Source: Lactuca virosa (lineage: Eukaryota > Streptophyta > Magnoliopsida > Asterales > Asteraceae). Taken from it: a stretch of 64,000 bases of DNA. The stretch spans positions 24,636,554 to 24,700,553 of the forward strand of contig CAKMRJ010003334.1 in the NCBI GenBank assembly GCA_928212115.1, written 5' to 3'. Position numbers and translations under genes: made by a program. Shown here in pieces: positions 1 through 11,559 of this stretch. How positions within the stretch are numbered: position 1 is the stretch's first letter; each line of letters begins with the position of its first letter. The notes beneath the pieces were generated by a model. That model worked only from the letters and a program-made list of their open reading frames with translations, was not told where the DNA came from and ran no database searches.

Positions 1-1546
1 TGTTCCGACATTAGACCTGTTAAGAAAATTTTGAAATTATATCAATTGAATATGGTTAGAATGCGTGGATTCTTCGGTAAATGAGATGTTGGGTTGGTGA
101 TTCCGTTAGTTCCGACAAGGGGATTTGTTATTATGTATTTTATTAAGGTTGGCAGGGTATAGCTAAGTCCAAGTGGGGGAGAATTGTTTGGATTTTCGGG
201 AATAGAATCAGGAGCGGAACCAGGACGAGTTCCACATCCTAGTCGAGAAGGAAGCCAATTCAAGTGGCAGTCTAGATATGAGGTTGGATCCAGGTCGAGG
301 GTTGTGTTAGAGCCTCCATGCCTGTTCTTTTCTGATTAAGGCTTTAGGGTTCGAAGCATGACCCGAAAACCTGATGGGATGCAGTCAATGTGGTTTTATC
401 CACTTTTTGATCGTGGGTTGACATGGTAGATGGATAACAAGACCATGACTCGGACTCATAGATGATAGGGATTGTTATAAGACTGTGGGGTAGCCGTAGC
501 ATACACAAGGACGATACGCTGTCGGGGAAGTGTTGTAAGTCTACGATGTAGTCGTAACATTCACTAGAATGAGGTAGGCAATGGTAGGGGTGGTCGTTGG
601 GCTGAAGGAGGATCAACACATGCCTGGGTTGAGGCGGACAGTATTGTCGGAGGATTTTTCCTTGTTTAGTATAAGGATCGTTGAATTTGAGGCAATGTTG
701 GGCCTGTGCATCACTCGATTAGGTGAGACCCGTGGGCGAGGCCCGTTCGATTTTGCAAACTAGGTGAGACCTATAGGCGAGGCCTATTTGGTTGGGATAA
801 GAATAGGTGAGACCCGATGGAAATTGGTTTGAGCAAGGTATTGGAACACGTTTAGAGTATGATGACTCTGTAGTCAGGGGTTGGTATTCGTGTGGTGGTT
901 AGGCTAGGGTGACCCTTAATAGTTAGACTATTAGTCGGAGTCTGGTGCTGGGACCAGGTGTGAGACTGTCAGTCTCCGCGGTGGATTGGGGGATTTTATA
1001 TCCCAGTTAGTGGAAGGTTGTCGCGGGACCGAAAGATTTCAGATAAAATGCGAGTGTTATTTGGATTTTGGGATGTGAGTTATGTTTCGGGTTGGCAAAT
1101 GGATGAGACTCGCGTTAGGAGTCACCTTTGTTTATATGAAGGATCTTTTCATCAGCAATGTATGGTCAAGGACTCTGCCTGCCAAGGGTATCAGTTGGAT
1201 AATTCAGGATCGAAAGGATGTCTTTCAGTTCAGATTTGCAGAGAGAGAGGTCCTAACTATTGTGTGTAAGGAGGTCAAGTGAAGGTTTGGGGGTTTTAGA
1301 CATATAATAGAGAAGTGTTGGTTGTTTCGTATTATAAAAATTAGTGAATCGATAATTCGATCTGTATTTGGGCTTATGGGTCCTGCTATGATTGGGTTTC
1401 GAGGGTAGCATTGGAAGGTCATTGTGTGCATGAGTCAACCATTCCGACGAAGTAGGATTCAAGAAGAATTGGTCGGGCCTTCCGATTGCATGGAAGGTAG
1501 CAATGAGTGATTTCGAGGACGAAATCTAATTTACGTTGGGGAGAGT
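1..1546 (+). mobile_element. Gy-B interior remnant (non-coding Ty3/gypsy internal region)
   Basis: This is the internal region of a gypsy element whose 3' LTR starts at 1547; its left part lies outside the window. No gag or pol domain can be read. Two landmarks tie it to the interior of Gy-A. First, a purine-rich AAGTGGGGGAGAAT at about 170-185. Second, two copies of a 'GTAAGxCTG...GTAGCCGTAGCATxCAC' unit at about 475-565, matching 10676-10770. The last bases (1510-1546) read GAGGACGAAATCTAAT then a purine tract, the same tail that ends the integrase reading frame in Gy-A. It is therefore probably a pol-less relative of Gy-A or a heavily decayed copy. Confidence 0.6.
721..820 (+). repeat. Imperfect tandem repeat, three copies of about 41 bp
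   Basis: The phrase AGGTGAGACC recurs at 721, 762 and 804 and is followed in the first two copies by a GGCGAGGCC-type segment. The copies are diverged. The repeat is inside the non-coding interior of Gy-B. Confidence 0.6.
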
Positions 1547-3496
1547 TGTAACACCCTATTCCAAATTGTTTCATAATTCGGGGTCGTGCCCGAAGATCAA
1601 TTATCATAAGGCTTCGGGCTTTAGGGAAAGAGAGGTTTAAGACCCCTTTTGGTTGAGGGTAATGTAGATTATGTGATCCAATAGTTCGGTTTGTGCTTTG
1701 GAGCCCAAGGGTATTATGGTAAAAAGGCGATGGTTCGTGCCTTTCATGAATTTAGGATTTAAGTTTGGAAGGTTTTAAGGAGAAAGGAAATTTATAGGAG
1801 AATAGAGCTCCTCATTACCTTTTTGTGGATATAAGAATCATAGAAATCGGAGTTAGAACGAAGAAGTTATGGCCTTCAGAAGTTAGAATGGTTAAGGGCT
1901 TGCCAAGTACGCTGGGCGTACTTGGCTGTGGTGATCGCGAAGGTTCCTCCGCGTACGTTGGGCGTACCAGATGTACGATGGGCGTACGCGACCGTACTCA
2001 AACCCTAATTTAGGGTCTTGGACCATATTTAAAGTCCTTAACTCATTTCCAACCCCTCTTATATTCAGCCACCATCCCCTCTAATCCTAAATTCGAAACC
2101 CTAGCCTCTCTTGTGTAAATTTCAAGCCTTGGTGTGATTTTTGGTGTGCTTTGAAGAAGAATGAGATCTTGTAAGAGGCATTGCTTGGCTTAAAGCTTGT
2201 GGATCAAAGCTCTAATCATCTTTATCAGTCTTCAGGAGGTATAAAGTCTTAACCTTGTTGATTCATTGCTTATATCTAGGTTAGTTAGGGTTGTTGGGCA
2301 TATTTTGGTCCCATAAGTTGATTATAGTGAGTAAAAGCTACTCCAGAAGATTGGGTTGTACTTATTGGTGTTTCTGGGGTCTCTTGTTCATAAAAATGAT
2401 GTCTTGATGGTTTTGGTTCAATCATGCATGACTTAATGGTTATCTTATGGAATATATAAGCGAGAAATGGACTTTATGCCTTTTTGAGTCATGCAATAGC
2501 ATAAAGTTGGCAACTTTATGGATTAAGACCTTATTTAGAGGTTAGATCTGAGTCTGGACGTTTTGGTCTTAAGCATTAAGTGCTTAAAGTGAGATTTGGT
2601 CATCTGGTGAGTACGTTGGGCGTATGTATGCGTACGCTCAGCATAATACATGATTTCCCCGTTTTCCTGTTGTGGCCAGTTATACTTTATGCATCAGAGA
2701 GCCGTACGCGGGGCGTACTCCTGAGATACACCTTTTGGGACTCGAGTCTTTTTAGTGTTTGGACCATGGGTTGTTGGATCAGATATGTGAGGGGTAAAAT
2801 GGTCTTTTACCCATTGGAATGATAGAATATGTATTAGACCTTGGATTTTGGGAAGTTACCTTAATTATTGATTAGGGATAATTTAGTTATGTTCAGTGTG
2901 AGGATTCCGATAGCAGCAACGCGTGTGTTTCGGTTATCTCGGATTGAGGCGAGCCTCCTCACGGTACCTGTGGGTCGAAGGCACCAACGTCAGCCCACTA
3001 GGATATGTTATATGCTAGCTGTCTTTGTGACTCTTGCATGGTATGTTAGGCTAGGCCCATTGTATGACGGGTTGGGCCCATGAATCAAGAAGTGCTAGGC
3101 CTATTGTATTATATGTAGGATGCTACCTGCCTCTGTGACTCTTGCATTGTATGTTGGGCTAGGCCCATTGTATGGCAGGCTAGGCCCATTATTGTGAGTT
3201 GGGCCCAATGTGAGGGATAGGACCGAGGATATTTATGGTATGTGGTATTTTGGGGAACTCACTAAGCTTTGTGCTTACATTTTTATGGTTATGGTTTCAG
3301 ATACTTCCGGTTCGATAGGGAAGGGCACGACTTGATCGCAGCACATCCACCCATGTTTTCGCAACTTTATGATTTTGGGATTGTTCTCTGATAACTATTT
3401 ACTCTGATATTCTTTTGAATGATTGAAACAGATAAATGGTGTTTATGGTTGAATTTAAAAATGAATTTTTTACCTTATATTTTTTGGGATGTTACA
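1547..3496 (+). mobile_element. 3' LTR of gypsy element Gy-B (about 1.95 kb)
   Basis: The LTR begins TGTAACACCC directly after a purine-rich tract and ends GGGATGTTACA, the terminal pair shared by other gypsy LTRs in this window. A TATA-like TATTTAA lies at 2026-2032, preceded by CCCTAA-type sequence. A segment near 3245-3300 (AACTCACTAAGCT...TTTCAG) matches the end of the Gy-A LTR. No downstream internal region follows, so this is the right boundary of the element. Its left LTR is outside the window, so no age estimate is possible. Confidence 0.85.
1907..2715 (+). promoter_or_regulatory. GTACGC-TGG-GCGTAC palindrome clusters in the Gy-B LTR
   Basis: There are two clusters of near-palindromes of the form GTACGYTGGGCGTAC. 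The first (about 1907-1998, three or four copies) ends about 30 bp upstream of the TATTTAA box. The second (about 2611-2715, two to four degraded copies) lies about 600 bp downstream of that box. Position next to the promoter suggests a regulatory role; this is inference from position only. Confidence 0.6.
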
Positions 3497-4194
3497 TGAA
3501 TTTAGAAGTGGGATAATCCAAGAACAAAAACAATTCGAATTACAGGCCTAATTTGAAATGTGAAACACATAATACCTTTGTTTGATGTGTTGTTTTGAGA
3601 GGCAGGAAAAACCTTAATGAACATGTTTCGAGTATATATTTTGTAACCCTTTTTCTAGAACATGAAATATGTTCTTATACAAGAGGGAAAGGTTGTTATT
3701 GGTGGTTACATGCAGCTTTGGCGCCAAAATTGGCAGTTGAACAAATGGTTAGAAGACATAACCGATTCTAACATCACAGTGATGTCACTACTTATTTTTG
3801 GCGGGAAATGCATGGTTGGGGCCCCTGGCGGAATCACCGCCATTGGCTCTTCCCCTTAGACCCCGTTAGGGGCGCTGTCCCTTGGAACTACGTATGTACG
3901 GGCGTTACCCCCGGACCGCCGTATATGGGGGTGTTCGTTTGGATGGATCGATTCGATATACTCCAGTTAAGTGAATCCAAATTGATTTTGGTTTTTAAAA
4001 CATGGATCCAAGTAGTTCAAACTAAATTCAAATCCAATCCGATCCAACCAAATTACATTTCAGTTGGAACTGTTTTTTTAATTCGGTTTTCAAAAACCAA
4101 AACATTTTAAAACCACATATAATTTTAATATAAGCAAACTTTATATAAGAAATAAAAAACAATTAAATTAGTCATGGTTTAAAATTTATAAATA

Positions 4195-4198
<4 letters not shown>

Positions 4199-4250
<52 letters not shown>
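4199..4250. repeat. (TA)n microsatellite
   Basis: An uninterrupted TA dinucleotide tract of about 50 bp within AT-rich DNA. Confidence 0.95.
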
Positions 4251-4254
<4 letters not shown>

Positions 4255-4898
4255 TCATATCTTAAATTTTAAGATGTATAATATACATAAATAGATCATT
4301 AATACTTGCCTAAAGTTTGAAGACTTAAATTAAATAAGGTTATTAAAAAATTTAATTTGGAGCAAAAATGATAATTTTAAAATATTAAATTTATGCATAT
4401 AAATTTATATACATTTTTTATACTAAATCATTGATATTAATTATTTAAATCAAATATATAAACAGACAATATATATAAAAGGTCAAAAAATAGATATTTT
4501 ATTTATAAGTGGTAATTTTTTATTATATAATAACTAATAATAAAATATAATAATTATTTTTCATAAAAAAAACTATTCGTCAACAGAGTTATTCATTGCC
4601 GTCATTTAATATTTTATAGATAAAATACTTTTAAAAGAAAATACTTGCAATGATTTTTTATTAGGTTAAACTTTTTGACAATATTTGAAAAAATAAATTA
4701 ATAAAAATATGAAAAATATATATTAAAAATAAATAAATAACAAATTGTTTTTATTATTTTTTTTACTATTCGGTTCTTATTTTATAAACTAAACCAATCT
4801 AAAATTCAAAGTAATAATTTGGTTTTGTTGAAAAGTCAACAAAACCAATCTAATAAGGATGATGTAACAATAATATCGCATGGGAACTTCACCCCTAT

Positions 4899-5014
4899 TT
4901 AATAAGGACATTATGGTTATGGAGTGAAGTGTCACCAAGCATTACAACTCTCTTACTTAATAAGGACGTTATGGTTATGGAGTGAAGTGTCATCAAGCTT
5001 TACAACTCTCTTTC
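4899..5014. repeat. 58-bp tandem duplication
   Basis: Two adjacent copies starting TTAATAAGGAC at 4899 and 4957 and ending in TTACAACTCTC. They differ at only a few positions, so the duplication is fairly recent compared with its surroundings. Function unknown. Confidence 0.85.
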
Positions 5015-5871
5015 AGATTTTATTTATATTGTTTATATAAAAGTGATAGATAGATATTTTATAAAGTTTATAAAAATATAATAAAAATGTAATAAAATTT
5101 ATTTGGTGTTTGATGTATATTATTTTCTGAATTAGAATCTAATAAAATAGAATATACAAACTAATGATATGGTTATTGAAAAACTTCTTTTACAAAAGCT
5201 AATTACATCCCCATATCCTTATTTTGTATTTTAGTGACAATAATTTAAGTGTTAAGTGGTCGAACAAATTTCAAGACACCAAACGATTGACTTCAAACCC
5301 ACAGAATGGCATTTCTTTAATCTACACATTGTTTTTTTCTTTTATTATTATTATTTTTAATTCTATTATCTTGACATGGACCACCGGCAGGATACTCTTT
5401 TGCAATTATTACTGTTACTTTAAGTATTAACTAATATTTTTAATAAAAAAATTCGTTTTTTTCCGGACCTTTTCCTTTTCTTAAGAGGCAGCTAAGAACT
5501 GTCTACTTTGGATGCAAACAACAATAATCCCCTTAAATAACAGAGATACGTGTTTAGTAAGATGTTATGGAATTTTAGGTGTGTTTGTATATAGAAATAG
5601 AATTTAACATAAAAAAAATTAATTTTGAGAAAGATAATTGACTTTATTTTTTGGTACAAAAACGAACTTATAAAAATTATATATGTTTGTGGTTCGGTCC
5701 AAACAAATTAGAAGATCAGGACAAAACAAAATGAGGCCTTCAAAATTCAAAACAAGAAGATCCTAATAACTAAATTTAATGTTTGTGTTAAATGTGACTT
5801 GAACAATTGGAGCATTTAAAGTTTAATAGAGCACCTGAGAAGGAAATGGAGCATATGAGAAAGGAATAGAG

Positions 5872-6021
5872 TGTAACAACCCGAAAATTTAAGAATAAAG
5901 TTACTCTATGCATGGGCAACGATAAGAAAGTTGTAGTTCACTCTGAGACGATTCCAGAGACATAAAGTTTGTCAAAAATGGAGATCATATGAGAAAGTTA
6001 TGGTTGATTGAAAAGTATGTT
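5872..6021 (+). mobile_element. Start of an older gypsy LTR, interrupted by Gy-A
   Basis: The sequence begins TGTAACAACCCG, the LTR start style of plant gypsy elements, and is cut at 6021 by Gy-A. The last five bases (ATGTT) form the left copy of the Gy-A target duplication. The continuation resumes at 14702. Confidence 0.55.
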
Positions 6022-6079
6022 TGTAACGCCCCGATTCCAGGTATGGATTTAAATAAAAGGTTAATTGGTTTAATGTCCT

Positions 6080-6177
6080 ACTCGACGAGTTGGTTGCCCT
6101 ACTCGTCGAGTAGCAGTGGGGTTGGAACGCGTGTTTAGTGACTTACTCGACGAGTCCACTAAGGGACTCGACGAGTA
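6080..6177 (+). promoter_or_regulatory. ACTCGACGAGT palindrome cluster 1, upstream of the TATA-like box
   Basis: Four copies of the 11-bp inverted repeat ACTCG-A/T-CGAGT at about 6080, 6101, 6145 and 6166. The last lies about 45 bp upstream of TATTTAA (6220). The same cluster is in the 3' LTR at about 12780-12880. Promoter function is inferred from position. Confidence 0.75.
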
Positions 6178-6772
6178 GGAGCTAGCAGATGAAACCCTAA
6201 ATCCCGGGGTTTTGCACCCTATTTAAGGAATGATAAGCCTCCTTTGGCCTCTTCGCAGTCATTTGAGAGCTCAAAAAACCCTAATACGTGTGTGTGTGTG
6301 CCCATTGTGTGTTTGAAGCTTGAAGAGAGGATCCTTGAAGGGGGAAGGCTTGGAGGAGAAGGAGATTGGAGCAAGTAGAGTGTGAGAATCAACTCTTATC
6401 TCAGTTATCATCTTCTGGAGGTAACCAAATCGCCTTTTTCCTTGTGAATCTCTTCTATTGGTTGAGTTTTAGGGTTTTTGGTGAGATATTAAGTTGGAAA
6501 GATGAGCTATGGGCTAGATCTGAGGTTGTAACTTCAGATCTGGGCCCTCCTTGGATTCTATAAGCATAAAGTTTCAGTTTTGGTCATGATTAAGGTCCCT
6601 CTTGAGCATGAAGTTCCATTAAGAACTTAAAATAGGCATTTAGAGCCTTTATAGCCATGCATGCACGTAAAGTTTGCAAGTTTACGTGATAAGCATGCCC
6701 TAGAAGCTTGGATCTGTGATTTGGAGCCGCTGCATGGCTCAAAACAAGTCTGTATGGAAAAAGGACTGAATG

Positions 6773-7089
6773 GACTTGGCGAGTCGCAAGGTTGACTCGG
6801 CGAGTCACATGAAGATGGCCGTGAACTCGACGAGTTGGATGAACAACTCGGCGAGGCCGATGAAGATTACCATAAGACTCGGCGAGTTGAAGAACAACTC
6901 GACGAGTCGGATGAGTTTTCCCCAAGTTATGAATGCGTGTTTGTCCGTCGTGTGCAAAAAGGAAAACTCGACGGGTGGCCTTAGAGTTGGTCGAGAATCG
7001 GAGAAACTCGACGAGTCACCTCGATGACTCGGCGAGTGGGATACTGCTTCAAGAAACTCGACGAGTAGCTGAGGGTACTCGGCGAGTAA
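6773..7089 (+). promoter_or_regulatory. ACTCGGCGAGT / ACTCGACGAGT palindrome cluster 2
   Basis: About ten further copies, with both A- and G-spacer versions, scattered at 10-50 bp intervals about 550-870 bp downstream of the TATA-like box. They would therefore be within the transcribed part of the LTR or leader. The matching stretch in the 3' LTR is about 13479-13795. Confidence 0.8.
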
Positions 7090-7951
7090 GGTCAACATGG
7101 ACTGTTGACCTTGACTGAGGACTTTGACTTCGACCAGGGGTTGACTAGTGGGTTATGGAGTACCTTATAAGGTTAAGGACTTATGAGTATATTGTGCTAT
7201 GGTATTAGGTGGTGGAGCCTGTGCCAAGTGATTCGAGAGTTGGGTTTTATCTTCCAGGTCAACATTTGCGAGGTGAGTTATCCTCACTATACTAAGGGGT
7301 CTAAGGCACCAAGGCCGACCCATTGGATATGTTATCCTAGCAGTGTTAGATGTTGAGTATGAGTTAGTTTTGCATGATAGTGGTTATGCCAGTTAGGTAG
7401 ACCTGTAGGACTACCTGTGATGTTATGTGATTATTGCATGCTCAGTGGTTATGATATGTGTTTGTTATATGGGATGGGTTGAGGTTGTACTGCTTCGTGC
7501 GGTAGCCAACAAACCCTAGGAGCAATCCAGTTACGGGCTAAGGGAGACTCGTACGGTGGGCTCGGGAGCATTCCAGTTACGGGCTAAGGGAGACTCGTAA
7601 TGTGGGCTCGTGGGTATTTCAGTCTGTAAGGCTGTGGACCCGTTATGTGCTGTTCTGTTCAGTTTGTTATGATATGTCATGGTGTGACATGGTTATGTGG
7701 ACTGTATGTGTATTGGTATTTTGGGGGTAACTCACTAAGCTCTCGGGCTTACAGTTTCAGTTTATTGTTTCAGGTACATCAGGGGATCGCGGCAAGGCGA
7801 AGGCATGATCGTACAGCTCCTCCTGTTATGTTTATGTTCCTGGGAATACTCTGATAGAATGTATTTTGAAAACAAGGTTGTAATGTTTTGATGAACTTGA
7901 CATGTTTTGAAAGTTTAAATTTGTTCGAAATTTTTTCCGGGTGTTACAAGT

Positions 7952-7963
7952 TGGTATCAGAGC
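7952..7963 (+). promoter_or_regulatory. Primer-binding site (initiator Met tRNA)
   Basis: TGGTATCAGAGC, complementary to the 3' end of plant initiator methionine tRNA, three bases after the 5' LTR end. It primes minus-strand DNA synthesis. Confidence 0.93.
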
Positions 7964-8761
7964 CTTGGTTTGAGTGAATTGGAGGAACACTCGTGTAACT
8001 CCAATCTCAAATCAAGGAAAGGATTTTCAAAAGGATTTTTCAAAAGGTTTTCAAAATAAGTAAAGGAGGATGCATGGTGTACGATCAGCCGGAGCTAGTA
8101 AGTAGTCCCTAAAATACCATACAAGTTATTTGATATTATGTGATATGTTAGAACAACATGCTAGTAATAAGATAGGGATCCTCAGGACTCGTAGGATAAC
8201 ATTGCCTGATCTTTGATGCCTTATCTTATGTAGAGTACCTCAATTGATTGTTTGTGACTCTTTCGCGTGTGAACTAACTATTGGGTGAATACTCTAAGTC
8301 ACATGCTACATGGGTTAAATGGTCTTAGGGTAAGGGATTTGGTCCTGCTGCGCAGCTCTTGTCTGAGTCCAACCGTTGTGTGGTTAAATCTTTTAGTCTA
8401 ATATTGTTTAAGTCGTGTGGTATGTGATTGTATTCATGCAATAGTTAACTGACACCAATGGAGGGTCGTGTGGCAGTTGGTGGATGGGTAGGTAGTGAGA
8501 GGCCGGGAGGCCAGTTATGACATATTTAGCATTCCTCTAGGAGTGAGGATTTATCGCTCGCTATGTATATGTATATTGTAGGGTGTTGTGGTGATACTTG
8601 AGACAAATATGGGTAGGTGTGGAAGGTAGTATAGGCCCGTACTACTGAAAGCACAGGACCCATACGTGTATCAAGGAAGTCACAACCCCTAGGGTTTGGT
8701 TAGGAGTAGGTTCCCCGTCGTGTATGCGGATTATTTGATATCTTTCTGGTATATGTTTAGT
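7964..8761 (+). other. Gy-A untranslated leader with a conserved module
   Basis: No coding capacity. At 8614-8659 is a module (AGGTGTGGAAGGTAGTATAG... ending in AAGCACAGGA) also found in the leader of Gy-B2 (57867-57912) and, inverted, within Gy-C (about 42970-43025). Conservation between elements whose flanks differ suggests an RNA-level role such as packaging; that is inference. Confidence 0.65.
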
Positions 8762-9346
8762 ATGGTGATGGCGAATCGATTTGAGGCGGGATCCGGATTA
8801 GGATCGGGAGCGAGTGGCCAGGATAGACCGGCATTGTCCGTCGATCAGATACAGGAGATGATTTCCGTGGAGGTTTCTCAGATTTTGCGAGAAGAATTGT
8901 TCGGTGTCGTGGACCGGGTCACCGCCAGGGTGATCGCCAAGTTCGAGGAGCATGTTGCAGCGTTGCAATCTGTGAGAGATGTTGCTACCGGGATGGCCAC
9001 TGGGGGAGTGTCGGTGGTGGGGTCACAACTAGGAAAGAGGAGGAGGGACTTTTCAGCAGAGGACGAAGAGTTGGAGACAGCTAACCTAAGTATTGGAAGT
9101 CAGGAGGTGTGTGGCAAGTGTGGGGGAACCCACATATTTGCTTGTCACAAATTCAGGTGCTACAAGTGCGGGGAGAGAGGGCATGTGCAACGGGATTGCA
9201 AGAAGGATCAGATATGCTTTCACTGTCACCAGCTAGGTCATTTCAGGTCCAGCTGTCCTGCGTTGAGGACGGAAGGAATTCAGATTCCAGCGGTCATCGT
9301 TCCTCAGGAGGTCAAAGTCGAGCCCCAAGAAGTCTCTGGTATGTAA
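8762..9346 (+). CDS. Short Gag-like protein with three zinc knuckles (Gy-A)
   Basis: An open frame of 194 codons if it begins at the ATG at 8762, which matches the start position of the Gy-B2 gag; a 5' extension to 8696 is open but less likely. About the first 90 residues are acidic and helix-prone, followed by a basic stretch (KRRRD). Three knuckle-type motifs follow: CGKCGGTHIFAC, CYKCGERGHVQRDC and CFHCHQLGHFRSSC. The central retrotransposon Gag (capsid) region expected before the knuckles is absent, so it is less than half the usual length. The frame is uninterrupted, unlike nearly every other retroelement gene here. It could still bind nucleic acid, but it cannot form a normal capsid alone. 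Confidence 0.75.
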   Translation: MVMANRFEAGSGLGSGASGQDRPALSVDQIQEMISVEVSQILREELFGVVDRVTARVIAKFEEHVAALQSVRDVATGMATGGVSVVGSQLGKRRRDFSAEDEELETANLSIGSQEVCGKCGGTHIFACHKFRCYKCGERGHVQRDCKKDQICFHCHQLGHFRSSCPALRTEGIQIPAVIVPQEVKVEPQEVSGM

Positions 9347-11559
9347 TTGGAAAACCCCCATTCTGTAATAATATTGTGGTCAATCGTCCATGATTGGTAT
9401 TTATTTTTGACTGGTAATATTGTTGAATATGGATAAGCAATAATTTCGGGTTAGTTGCCTGTCCTGTCTGATCTATGTCTTGCGGAGTTTCATGAGTTGT
9501 TAGGACATTGGAGGTGTCGGGATAAATTTTATTATCAAAGAATTGTAGGTGATTAGAGTTCAGGGATTCATTAGAAGAGGGGAGGTAAAGTGATTGATTA
9601 GAATTTTATCATCTATGGCAAGGGTTATGCTCTTTCAGTTTTTCGAGTTCGAAGGAGTGAGCAGGCTTGTGATCCCGGGATCAGACTGTATTCCAGCTCG
9701 GGTCAGTTCGTTGCAGGGAATGTCGATATTATTTCAGCGCCGGTGAGCGCAGGTGGGTCGATGTGACATAAGTATTTTGTGAGGTTCGGTTTACCTTGGA
9801 TCTCTGTTATTAGGTGGTAAGGATTGATTGTGCGGTCTATTGCACTTTTGGGATTGCAGACTCTGTCTTGGGAGTGGTTTGTAGCTCGGTTTAGGGCAAA
9901 GGTTGTTTTGGCTGCTGCAGTTCATCTGTGGATGTTTAAGCTGGTAAGTGAGTCAGGGTGCGAACCCTGAAGAGAATGATTCTAGAGCCCGAGAATGGGA
10001 AACTTGTTTGGAGCATCTTGGGAAGAATAGTAATATGTGGGAGGTCTACGGACAGGGTTCCACAGGATGGTTATTCAGCTTTGTCAGGATTCAGTGGTTC
10101 TAGCATCCGTTGGTGGTTGACGGACTAAGGCGCCAAGGGAAGTAACCCGTCGACGAGGTATTAGTTGGAGCATCTATCTTTTGGTCTCTAGGACTTGAAT
10201 GTGGGGTCATCCAAGCATTAGGGACTGTCGGTTTCACTGGGATTCAAGAAGTGTTCATCTAGTTATTAGAAGCGTATGATCATTTGGGGCAGCTAGTAAG
10301 GAGTACTAGTGGGTGGGGTCTGATTGTCATCAGATCGATCGTTGGAAGTAAGAAGGATTGGGAATTCTCAAATTTCCATGTATTGTGAAGACTTAGTTGA
10401 ATCTAAGTGGGGGAGAATCGAACCGGAATGCAGAAGCAGGATCGGTTTTGAAAATGGGATAAGTTTCGCATCATTGTCAGGAAGGAAGACAACCCAATTG
10501 GCTGCTTGGTTTGAGTGTTGTGTGAGTTGGGAGTTCGGTAAAGCTCCCCAGCATGTGAATCGAGTCTTCTCGGCGCTTGATAGTAGAACTTGGGGAAAAA
10601 CAGGATGGGATTCTAGCCATGAATTAAGTTTAGTTGTGTGTTAGGCCGAGCACGTGTTCGACCGGTATGGAAGTGTTGTAAGACTGCGGGGGTAGCCGTA
10701 GCATTCACTAGCAGCAAATAGTACTAGAGTGATGTAAGTCTGTGGGTGTAGCCGCAACATTCGCTAGGTTGGTGGATAGTATGAGCGCGTTGCTAGGACG
10801 CGGAGGGAATAATAGTATCCACCAGTTTGGGTGTAGCAGTGAGGATATGGAAATCCACAAATTGGTTATGGGTTTCCCCAGAGGGATTAGACCTGGTTAA
10901 GCCAGCGATAAGACTGTATGAGTGCCACTACAGTTAAGAGATCAAGGGAGCAAGGAATTGCTTAAGGTCGTTGTGATATAAGTCTACCGTTGGTCAGGTA
11001 GCAATCACTTTTAGCCCTGGATTTGGTGACGTCAGGATTTGATGCATGGATCCGATCGGTTGGATCATGAGGTTGTTAGAGTCGCAAAGGCATGATATCT
11101 AGTGCCAACTAGTTCCAGGGAAGGATTTCGTTCGGAAGTCATGTGAGGCAACTATGTGGGAATCCTTTAGCTCCGCGACCGGGCCGGAACCCGGTATTTC
11201 AGATGAGTGTTACTCAGTTGTGACGAATCAGAGGATTTTGGATGAGATGCACGGATAGGTCCTTGGATTTCAAGTTATGGGTTAGACCTGAGTTACGTAT
11301 AAAGTGGTATTTCAATCTAGGGTATTCCATCGTGAGGATGACCAGACCCTACGATTGAGTGGAACTGACGGGTTTGTTATTCCAACCCGAGGGTTAATTG
11401 GACCAAACATGTGCGTGATACGAGGGTATTCCATCCTAGGGATGACTGGACCCGTCGTAGGCATGCCTGGTATTCCAGCCCGAGGCTGATTGGGCCAGGT
11501 ATGAGTATTTGTGCTTATGAGCCGATTATTATATGTATGAGGATAGCGGTGGATTCTCC
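9347..11559 (+). other. Pol-less non-coding interior of Gy-A
   Basis: About 2.2 kb where protease, reverse transcriptase and RNase H should lie. I could not read any of their motifs in any frame. A short open frame at 10324-10644 has no recognisable domain. At 10676-10770 two copies of a 'GTAAGxCTG...GTAGCCGxAxCATTC' unit match the left end of the window (about 475-565). So this interior is shared with Gy-B rather than being random filler. Confidence 0.7.
11290..11510 (+). repeat. Imperfect tandem units of about 50 bp in the Gy-A interior
   Basis: Four diverged units share a 'GGTATTCCAxCCxxxGGxTGAxTGGxCC' core, near 11320, 11378, 11427 and 11470. They lie just before the integrase remnant. 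No coding role is evident. Confidence 0.55.

Larger units (their letters stand above)
3497..5871. other. AT-rich intergenic DNA without a recognisable gene
   Basis: About 2.4 kb between Gy-B and the LTR fragment at 5872. It holds a short GC-rich island (about 3808-3935) with local inverted repeats such as GGCGG...CCGCC, a long TA microsatellite and a 58-bp tandem duplication. The short reading frames here have no protein motif I recognise and are mostly low-complexity. Confidence 0.6.
6022..7948 (+). mobile_element. 5' LTR of Gy-A
   Basis: Begins TGTAACGCCCC and ends GGGTGTTACA, followed after three bases by the primer-binding site. A TATA-like TATTTAA at 6220-6226 marks the probable promoter. 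Near 7520-7610 two copies of a 46-bp unit (AGCAWTCCAGTTACGGGCTA core) occur. Length 1,927 bp. Confidence 0.92.

Noticed and set aside
3925..4900. An hAT-type MITE starting TGGGGGTGTTCG and ending near CACCCCTAT
   Set aside because: The ends match for only about eight bases with mismatches beyond, and no 8-bp target duplication is visible.
6080..7089. ACTCGACGAGT copies as a CRISPR-like array
   Set aside because: Units are 11 bp, irregularly spaced and themselves palindromic, and lie in both LTRs of a plant retrotransposon. There is no constant long repeat or spacer structure and no cas gene.
10324..10644. 106-codon open frame in the Gy-A interior as a gene
   Set aside because: There is no recognisable domain or conserved neighbour frame. 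It lies in a non-coding interior shared with Gy-B, where no matching frame is seen.
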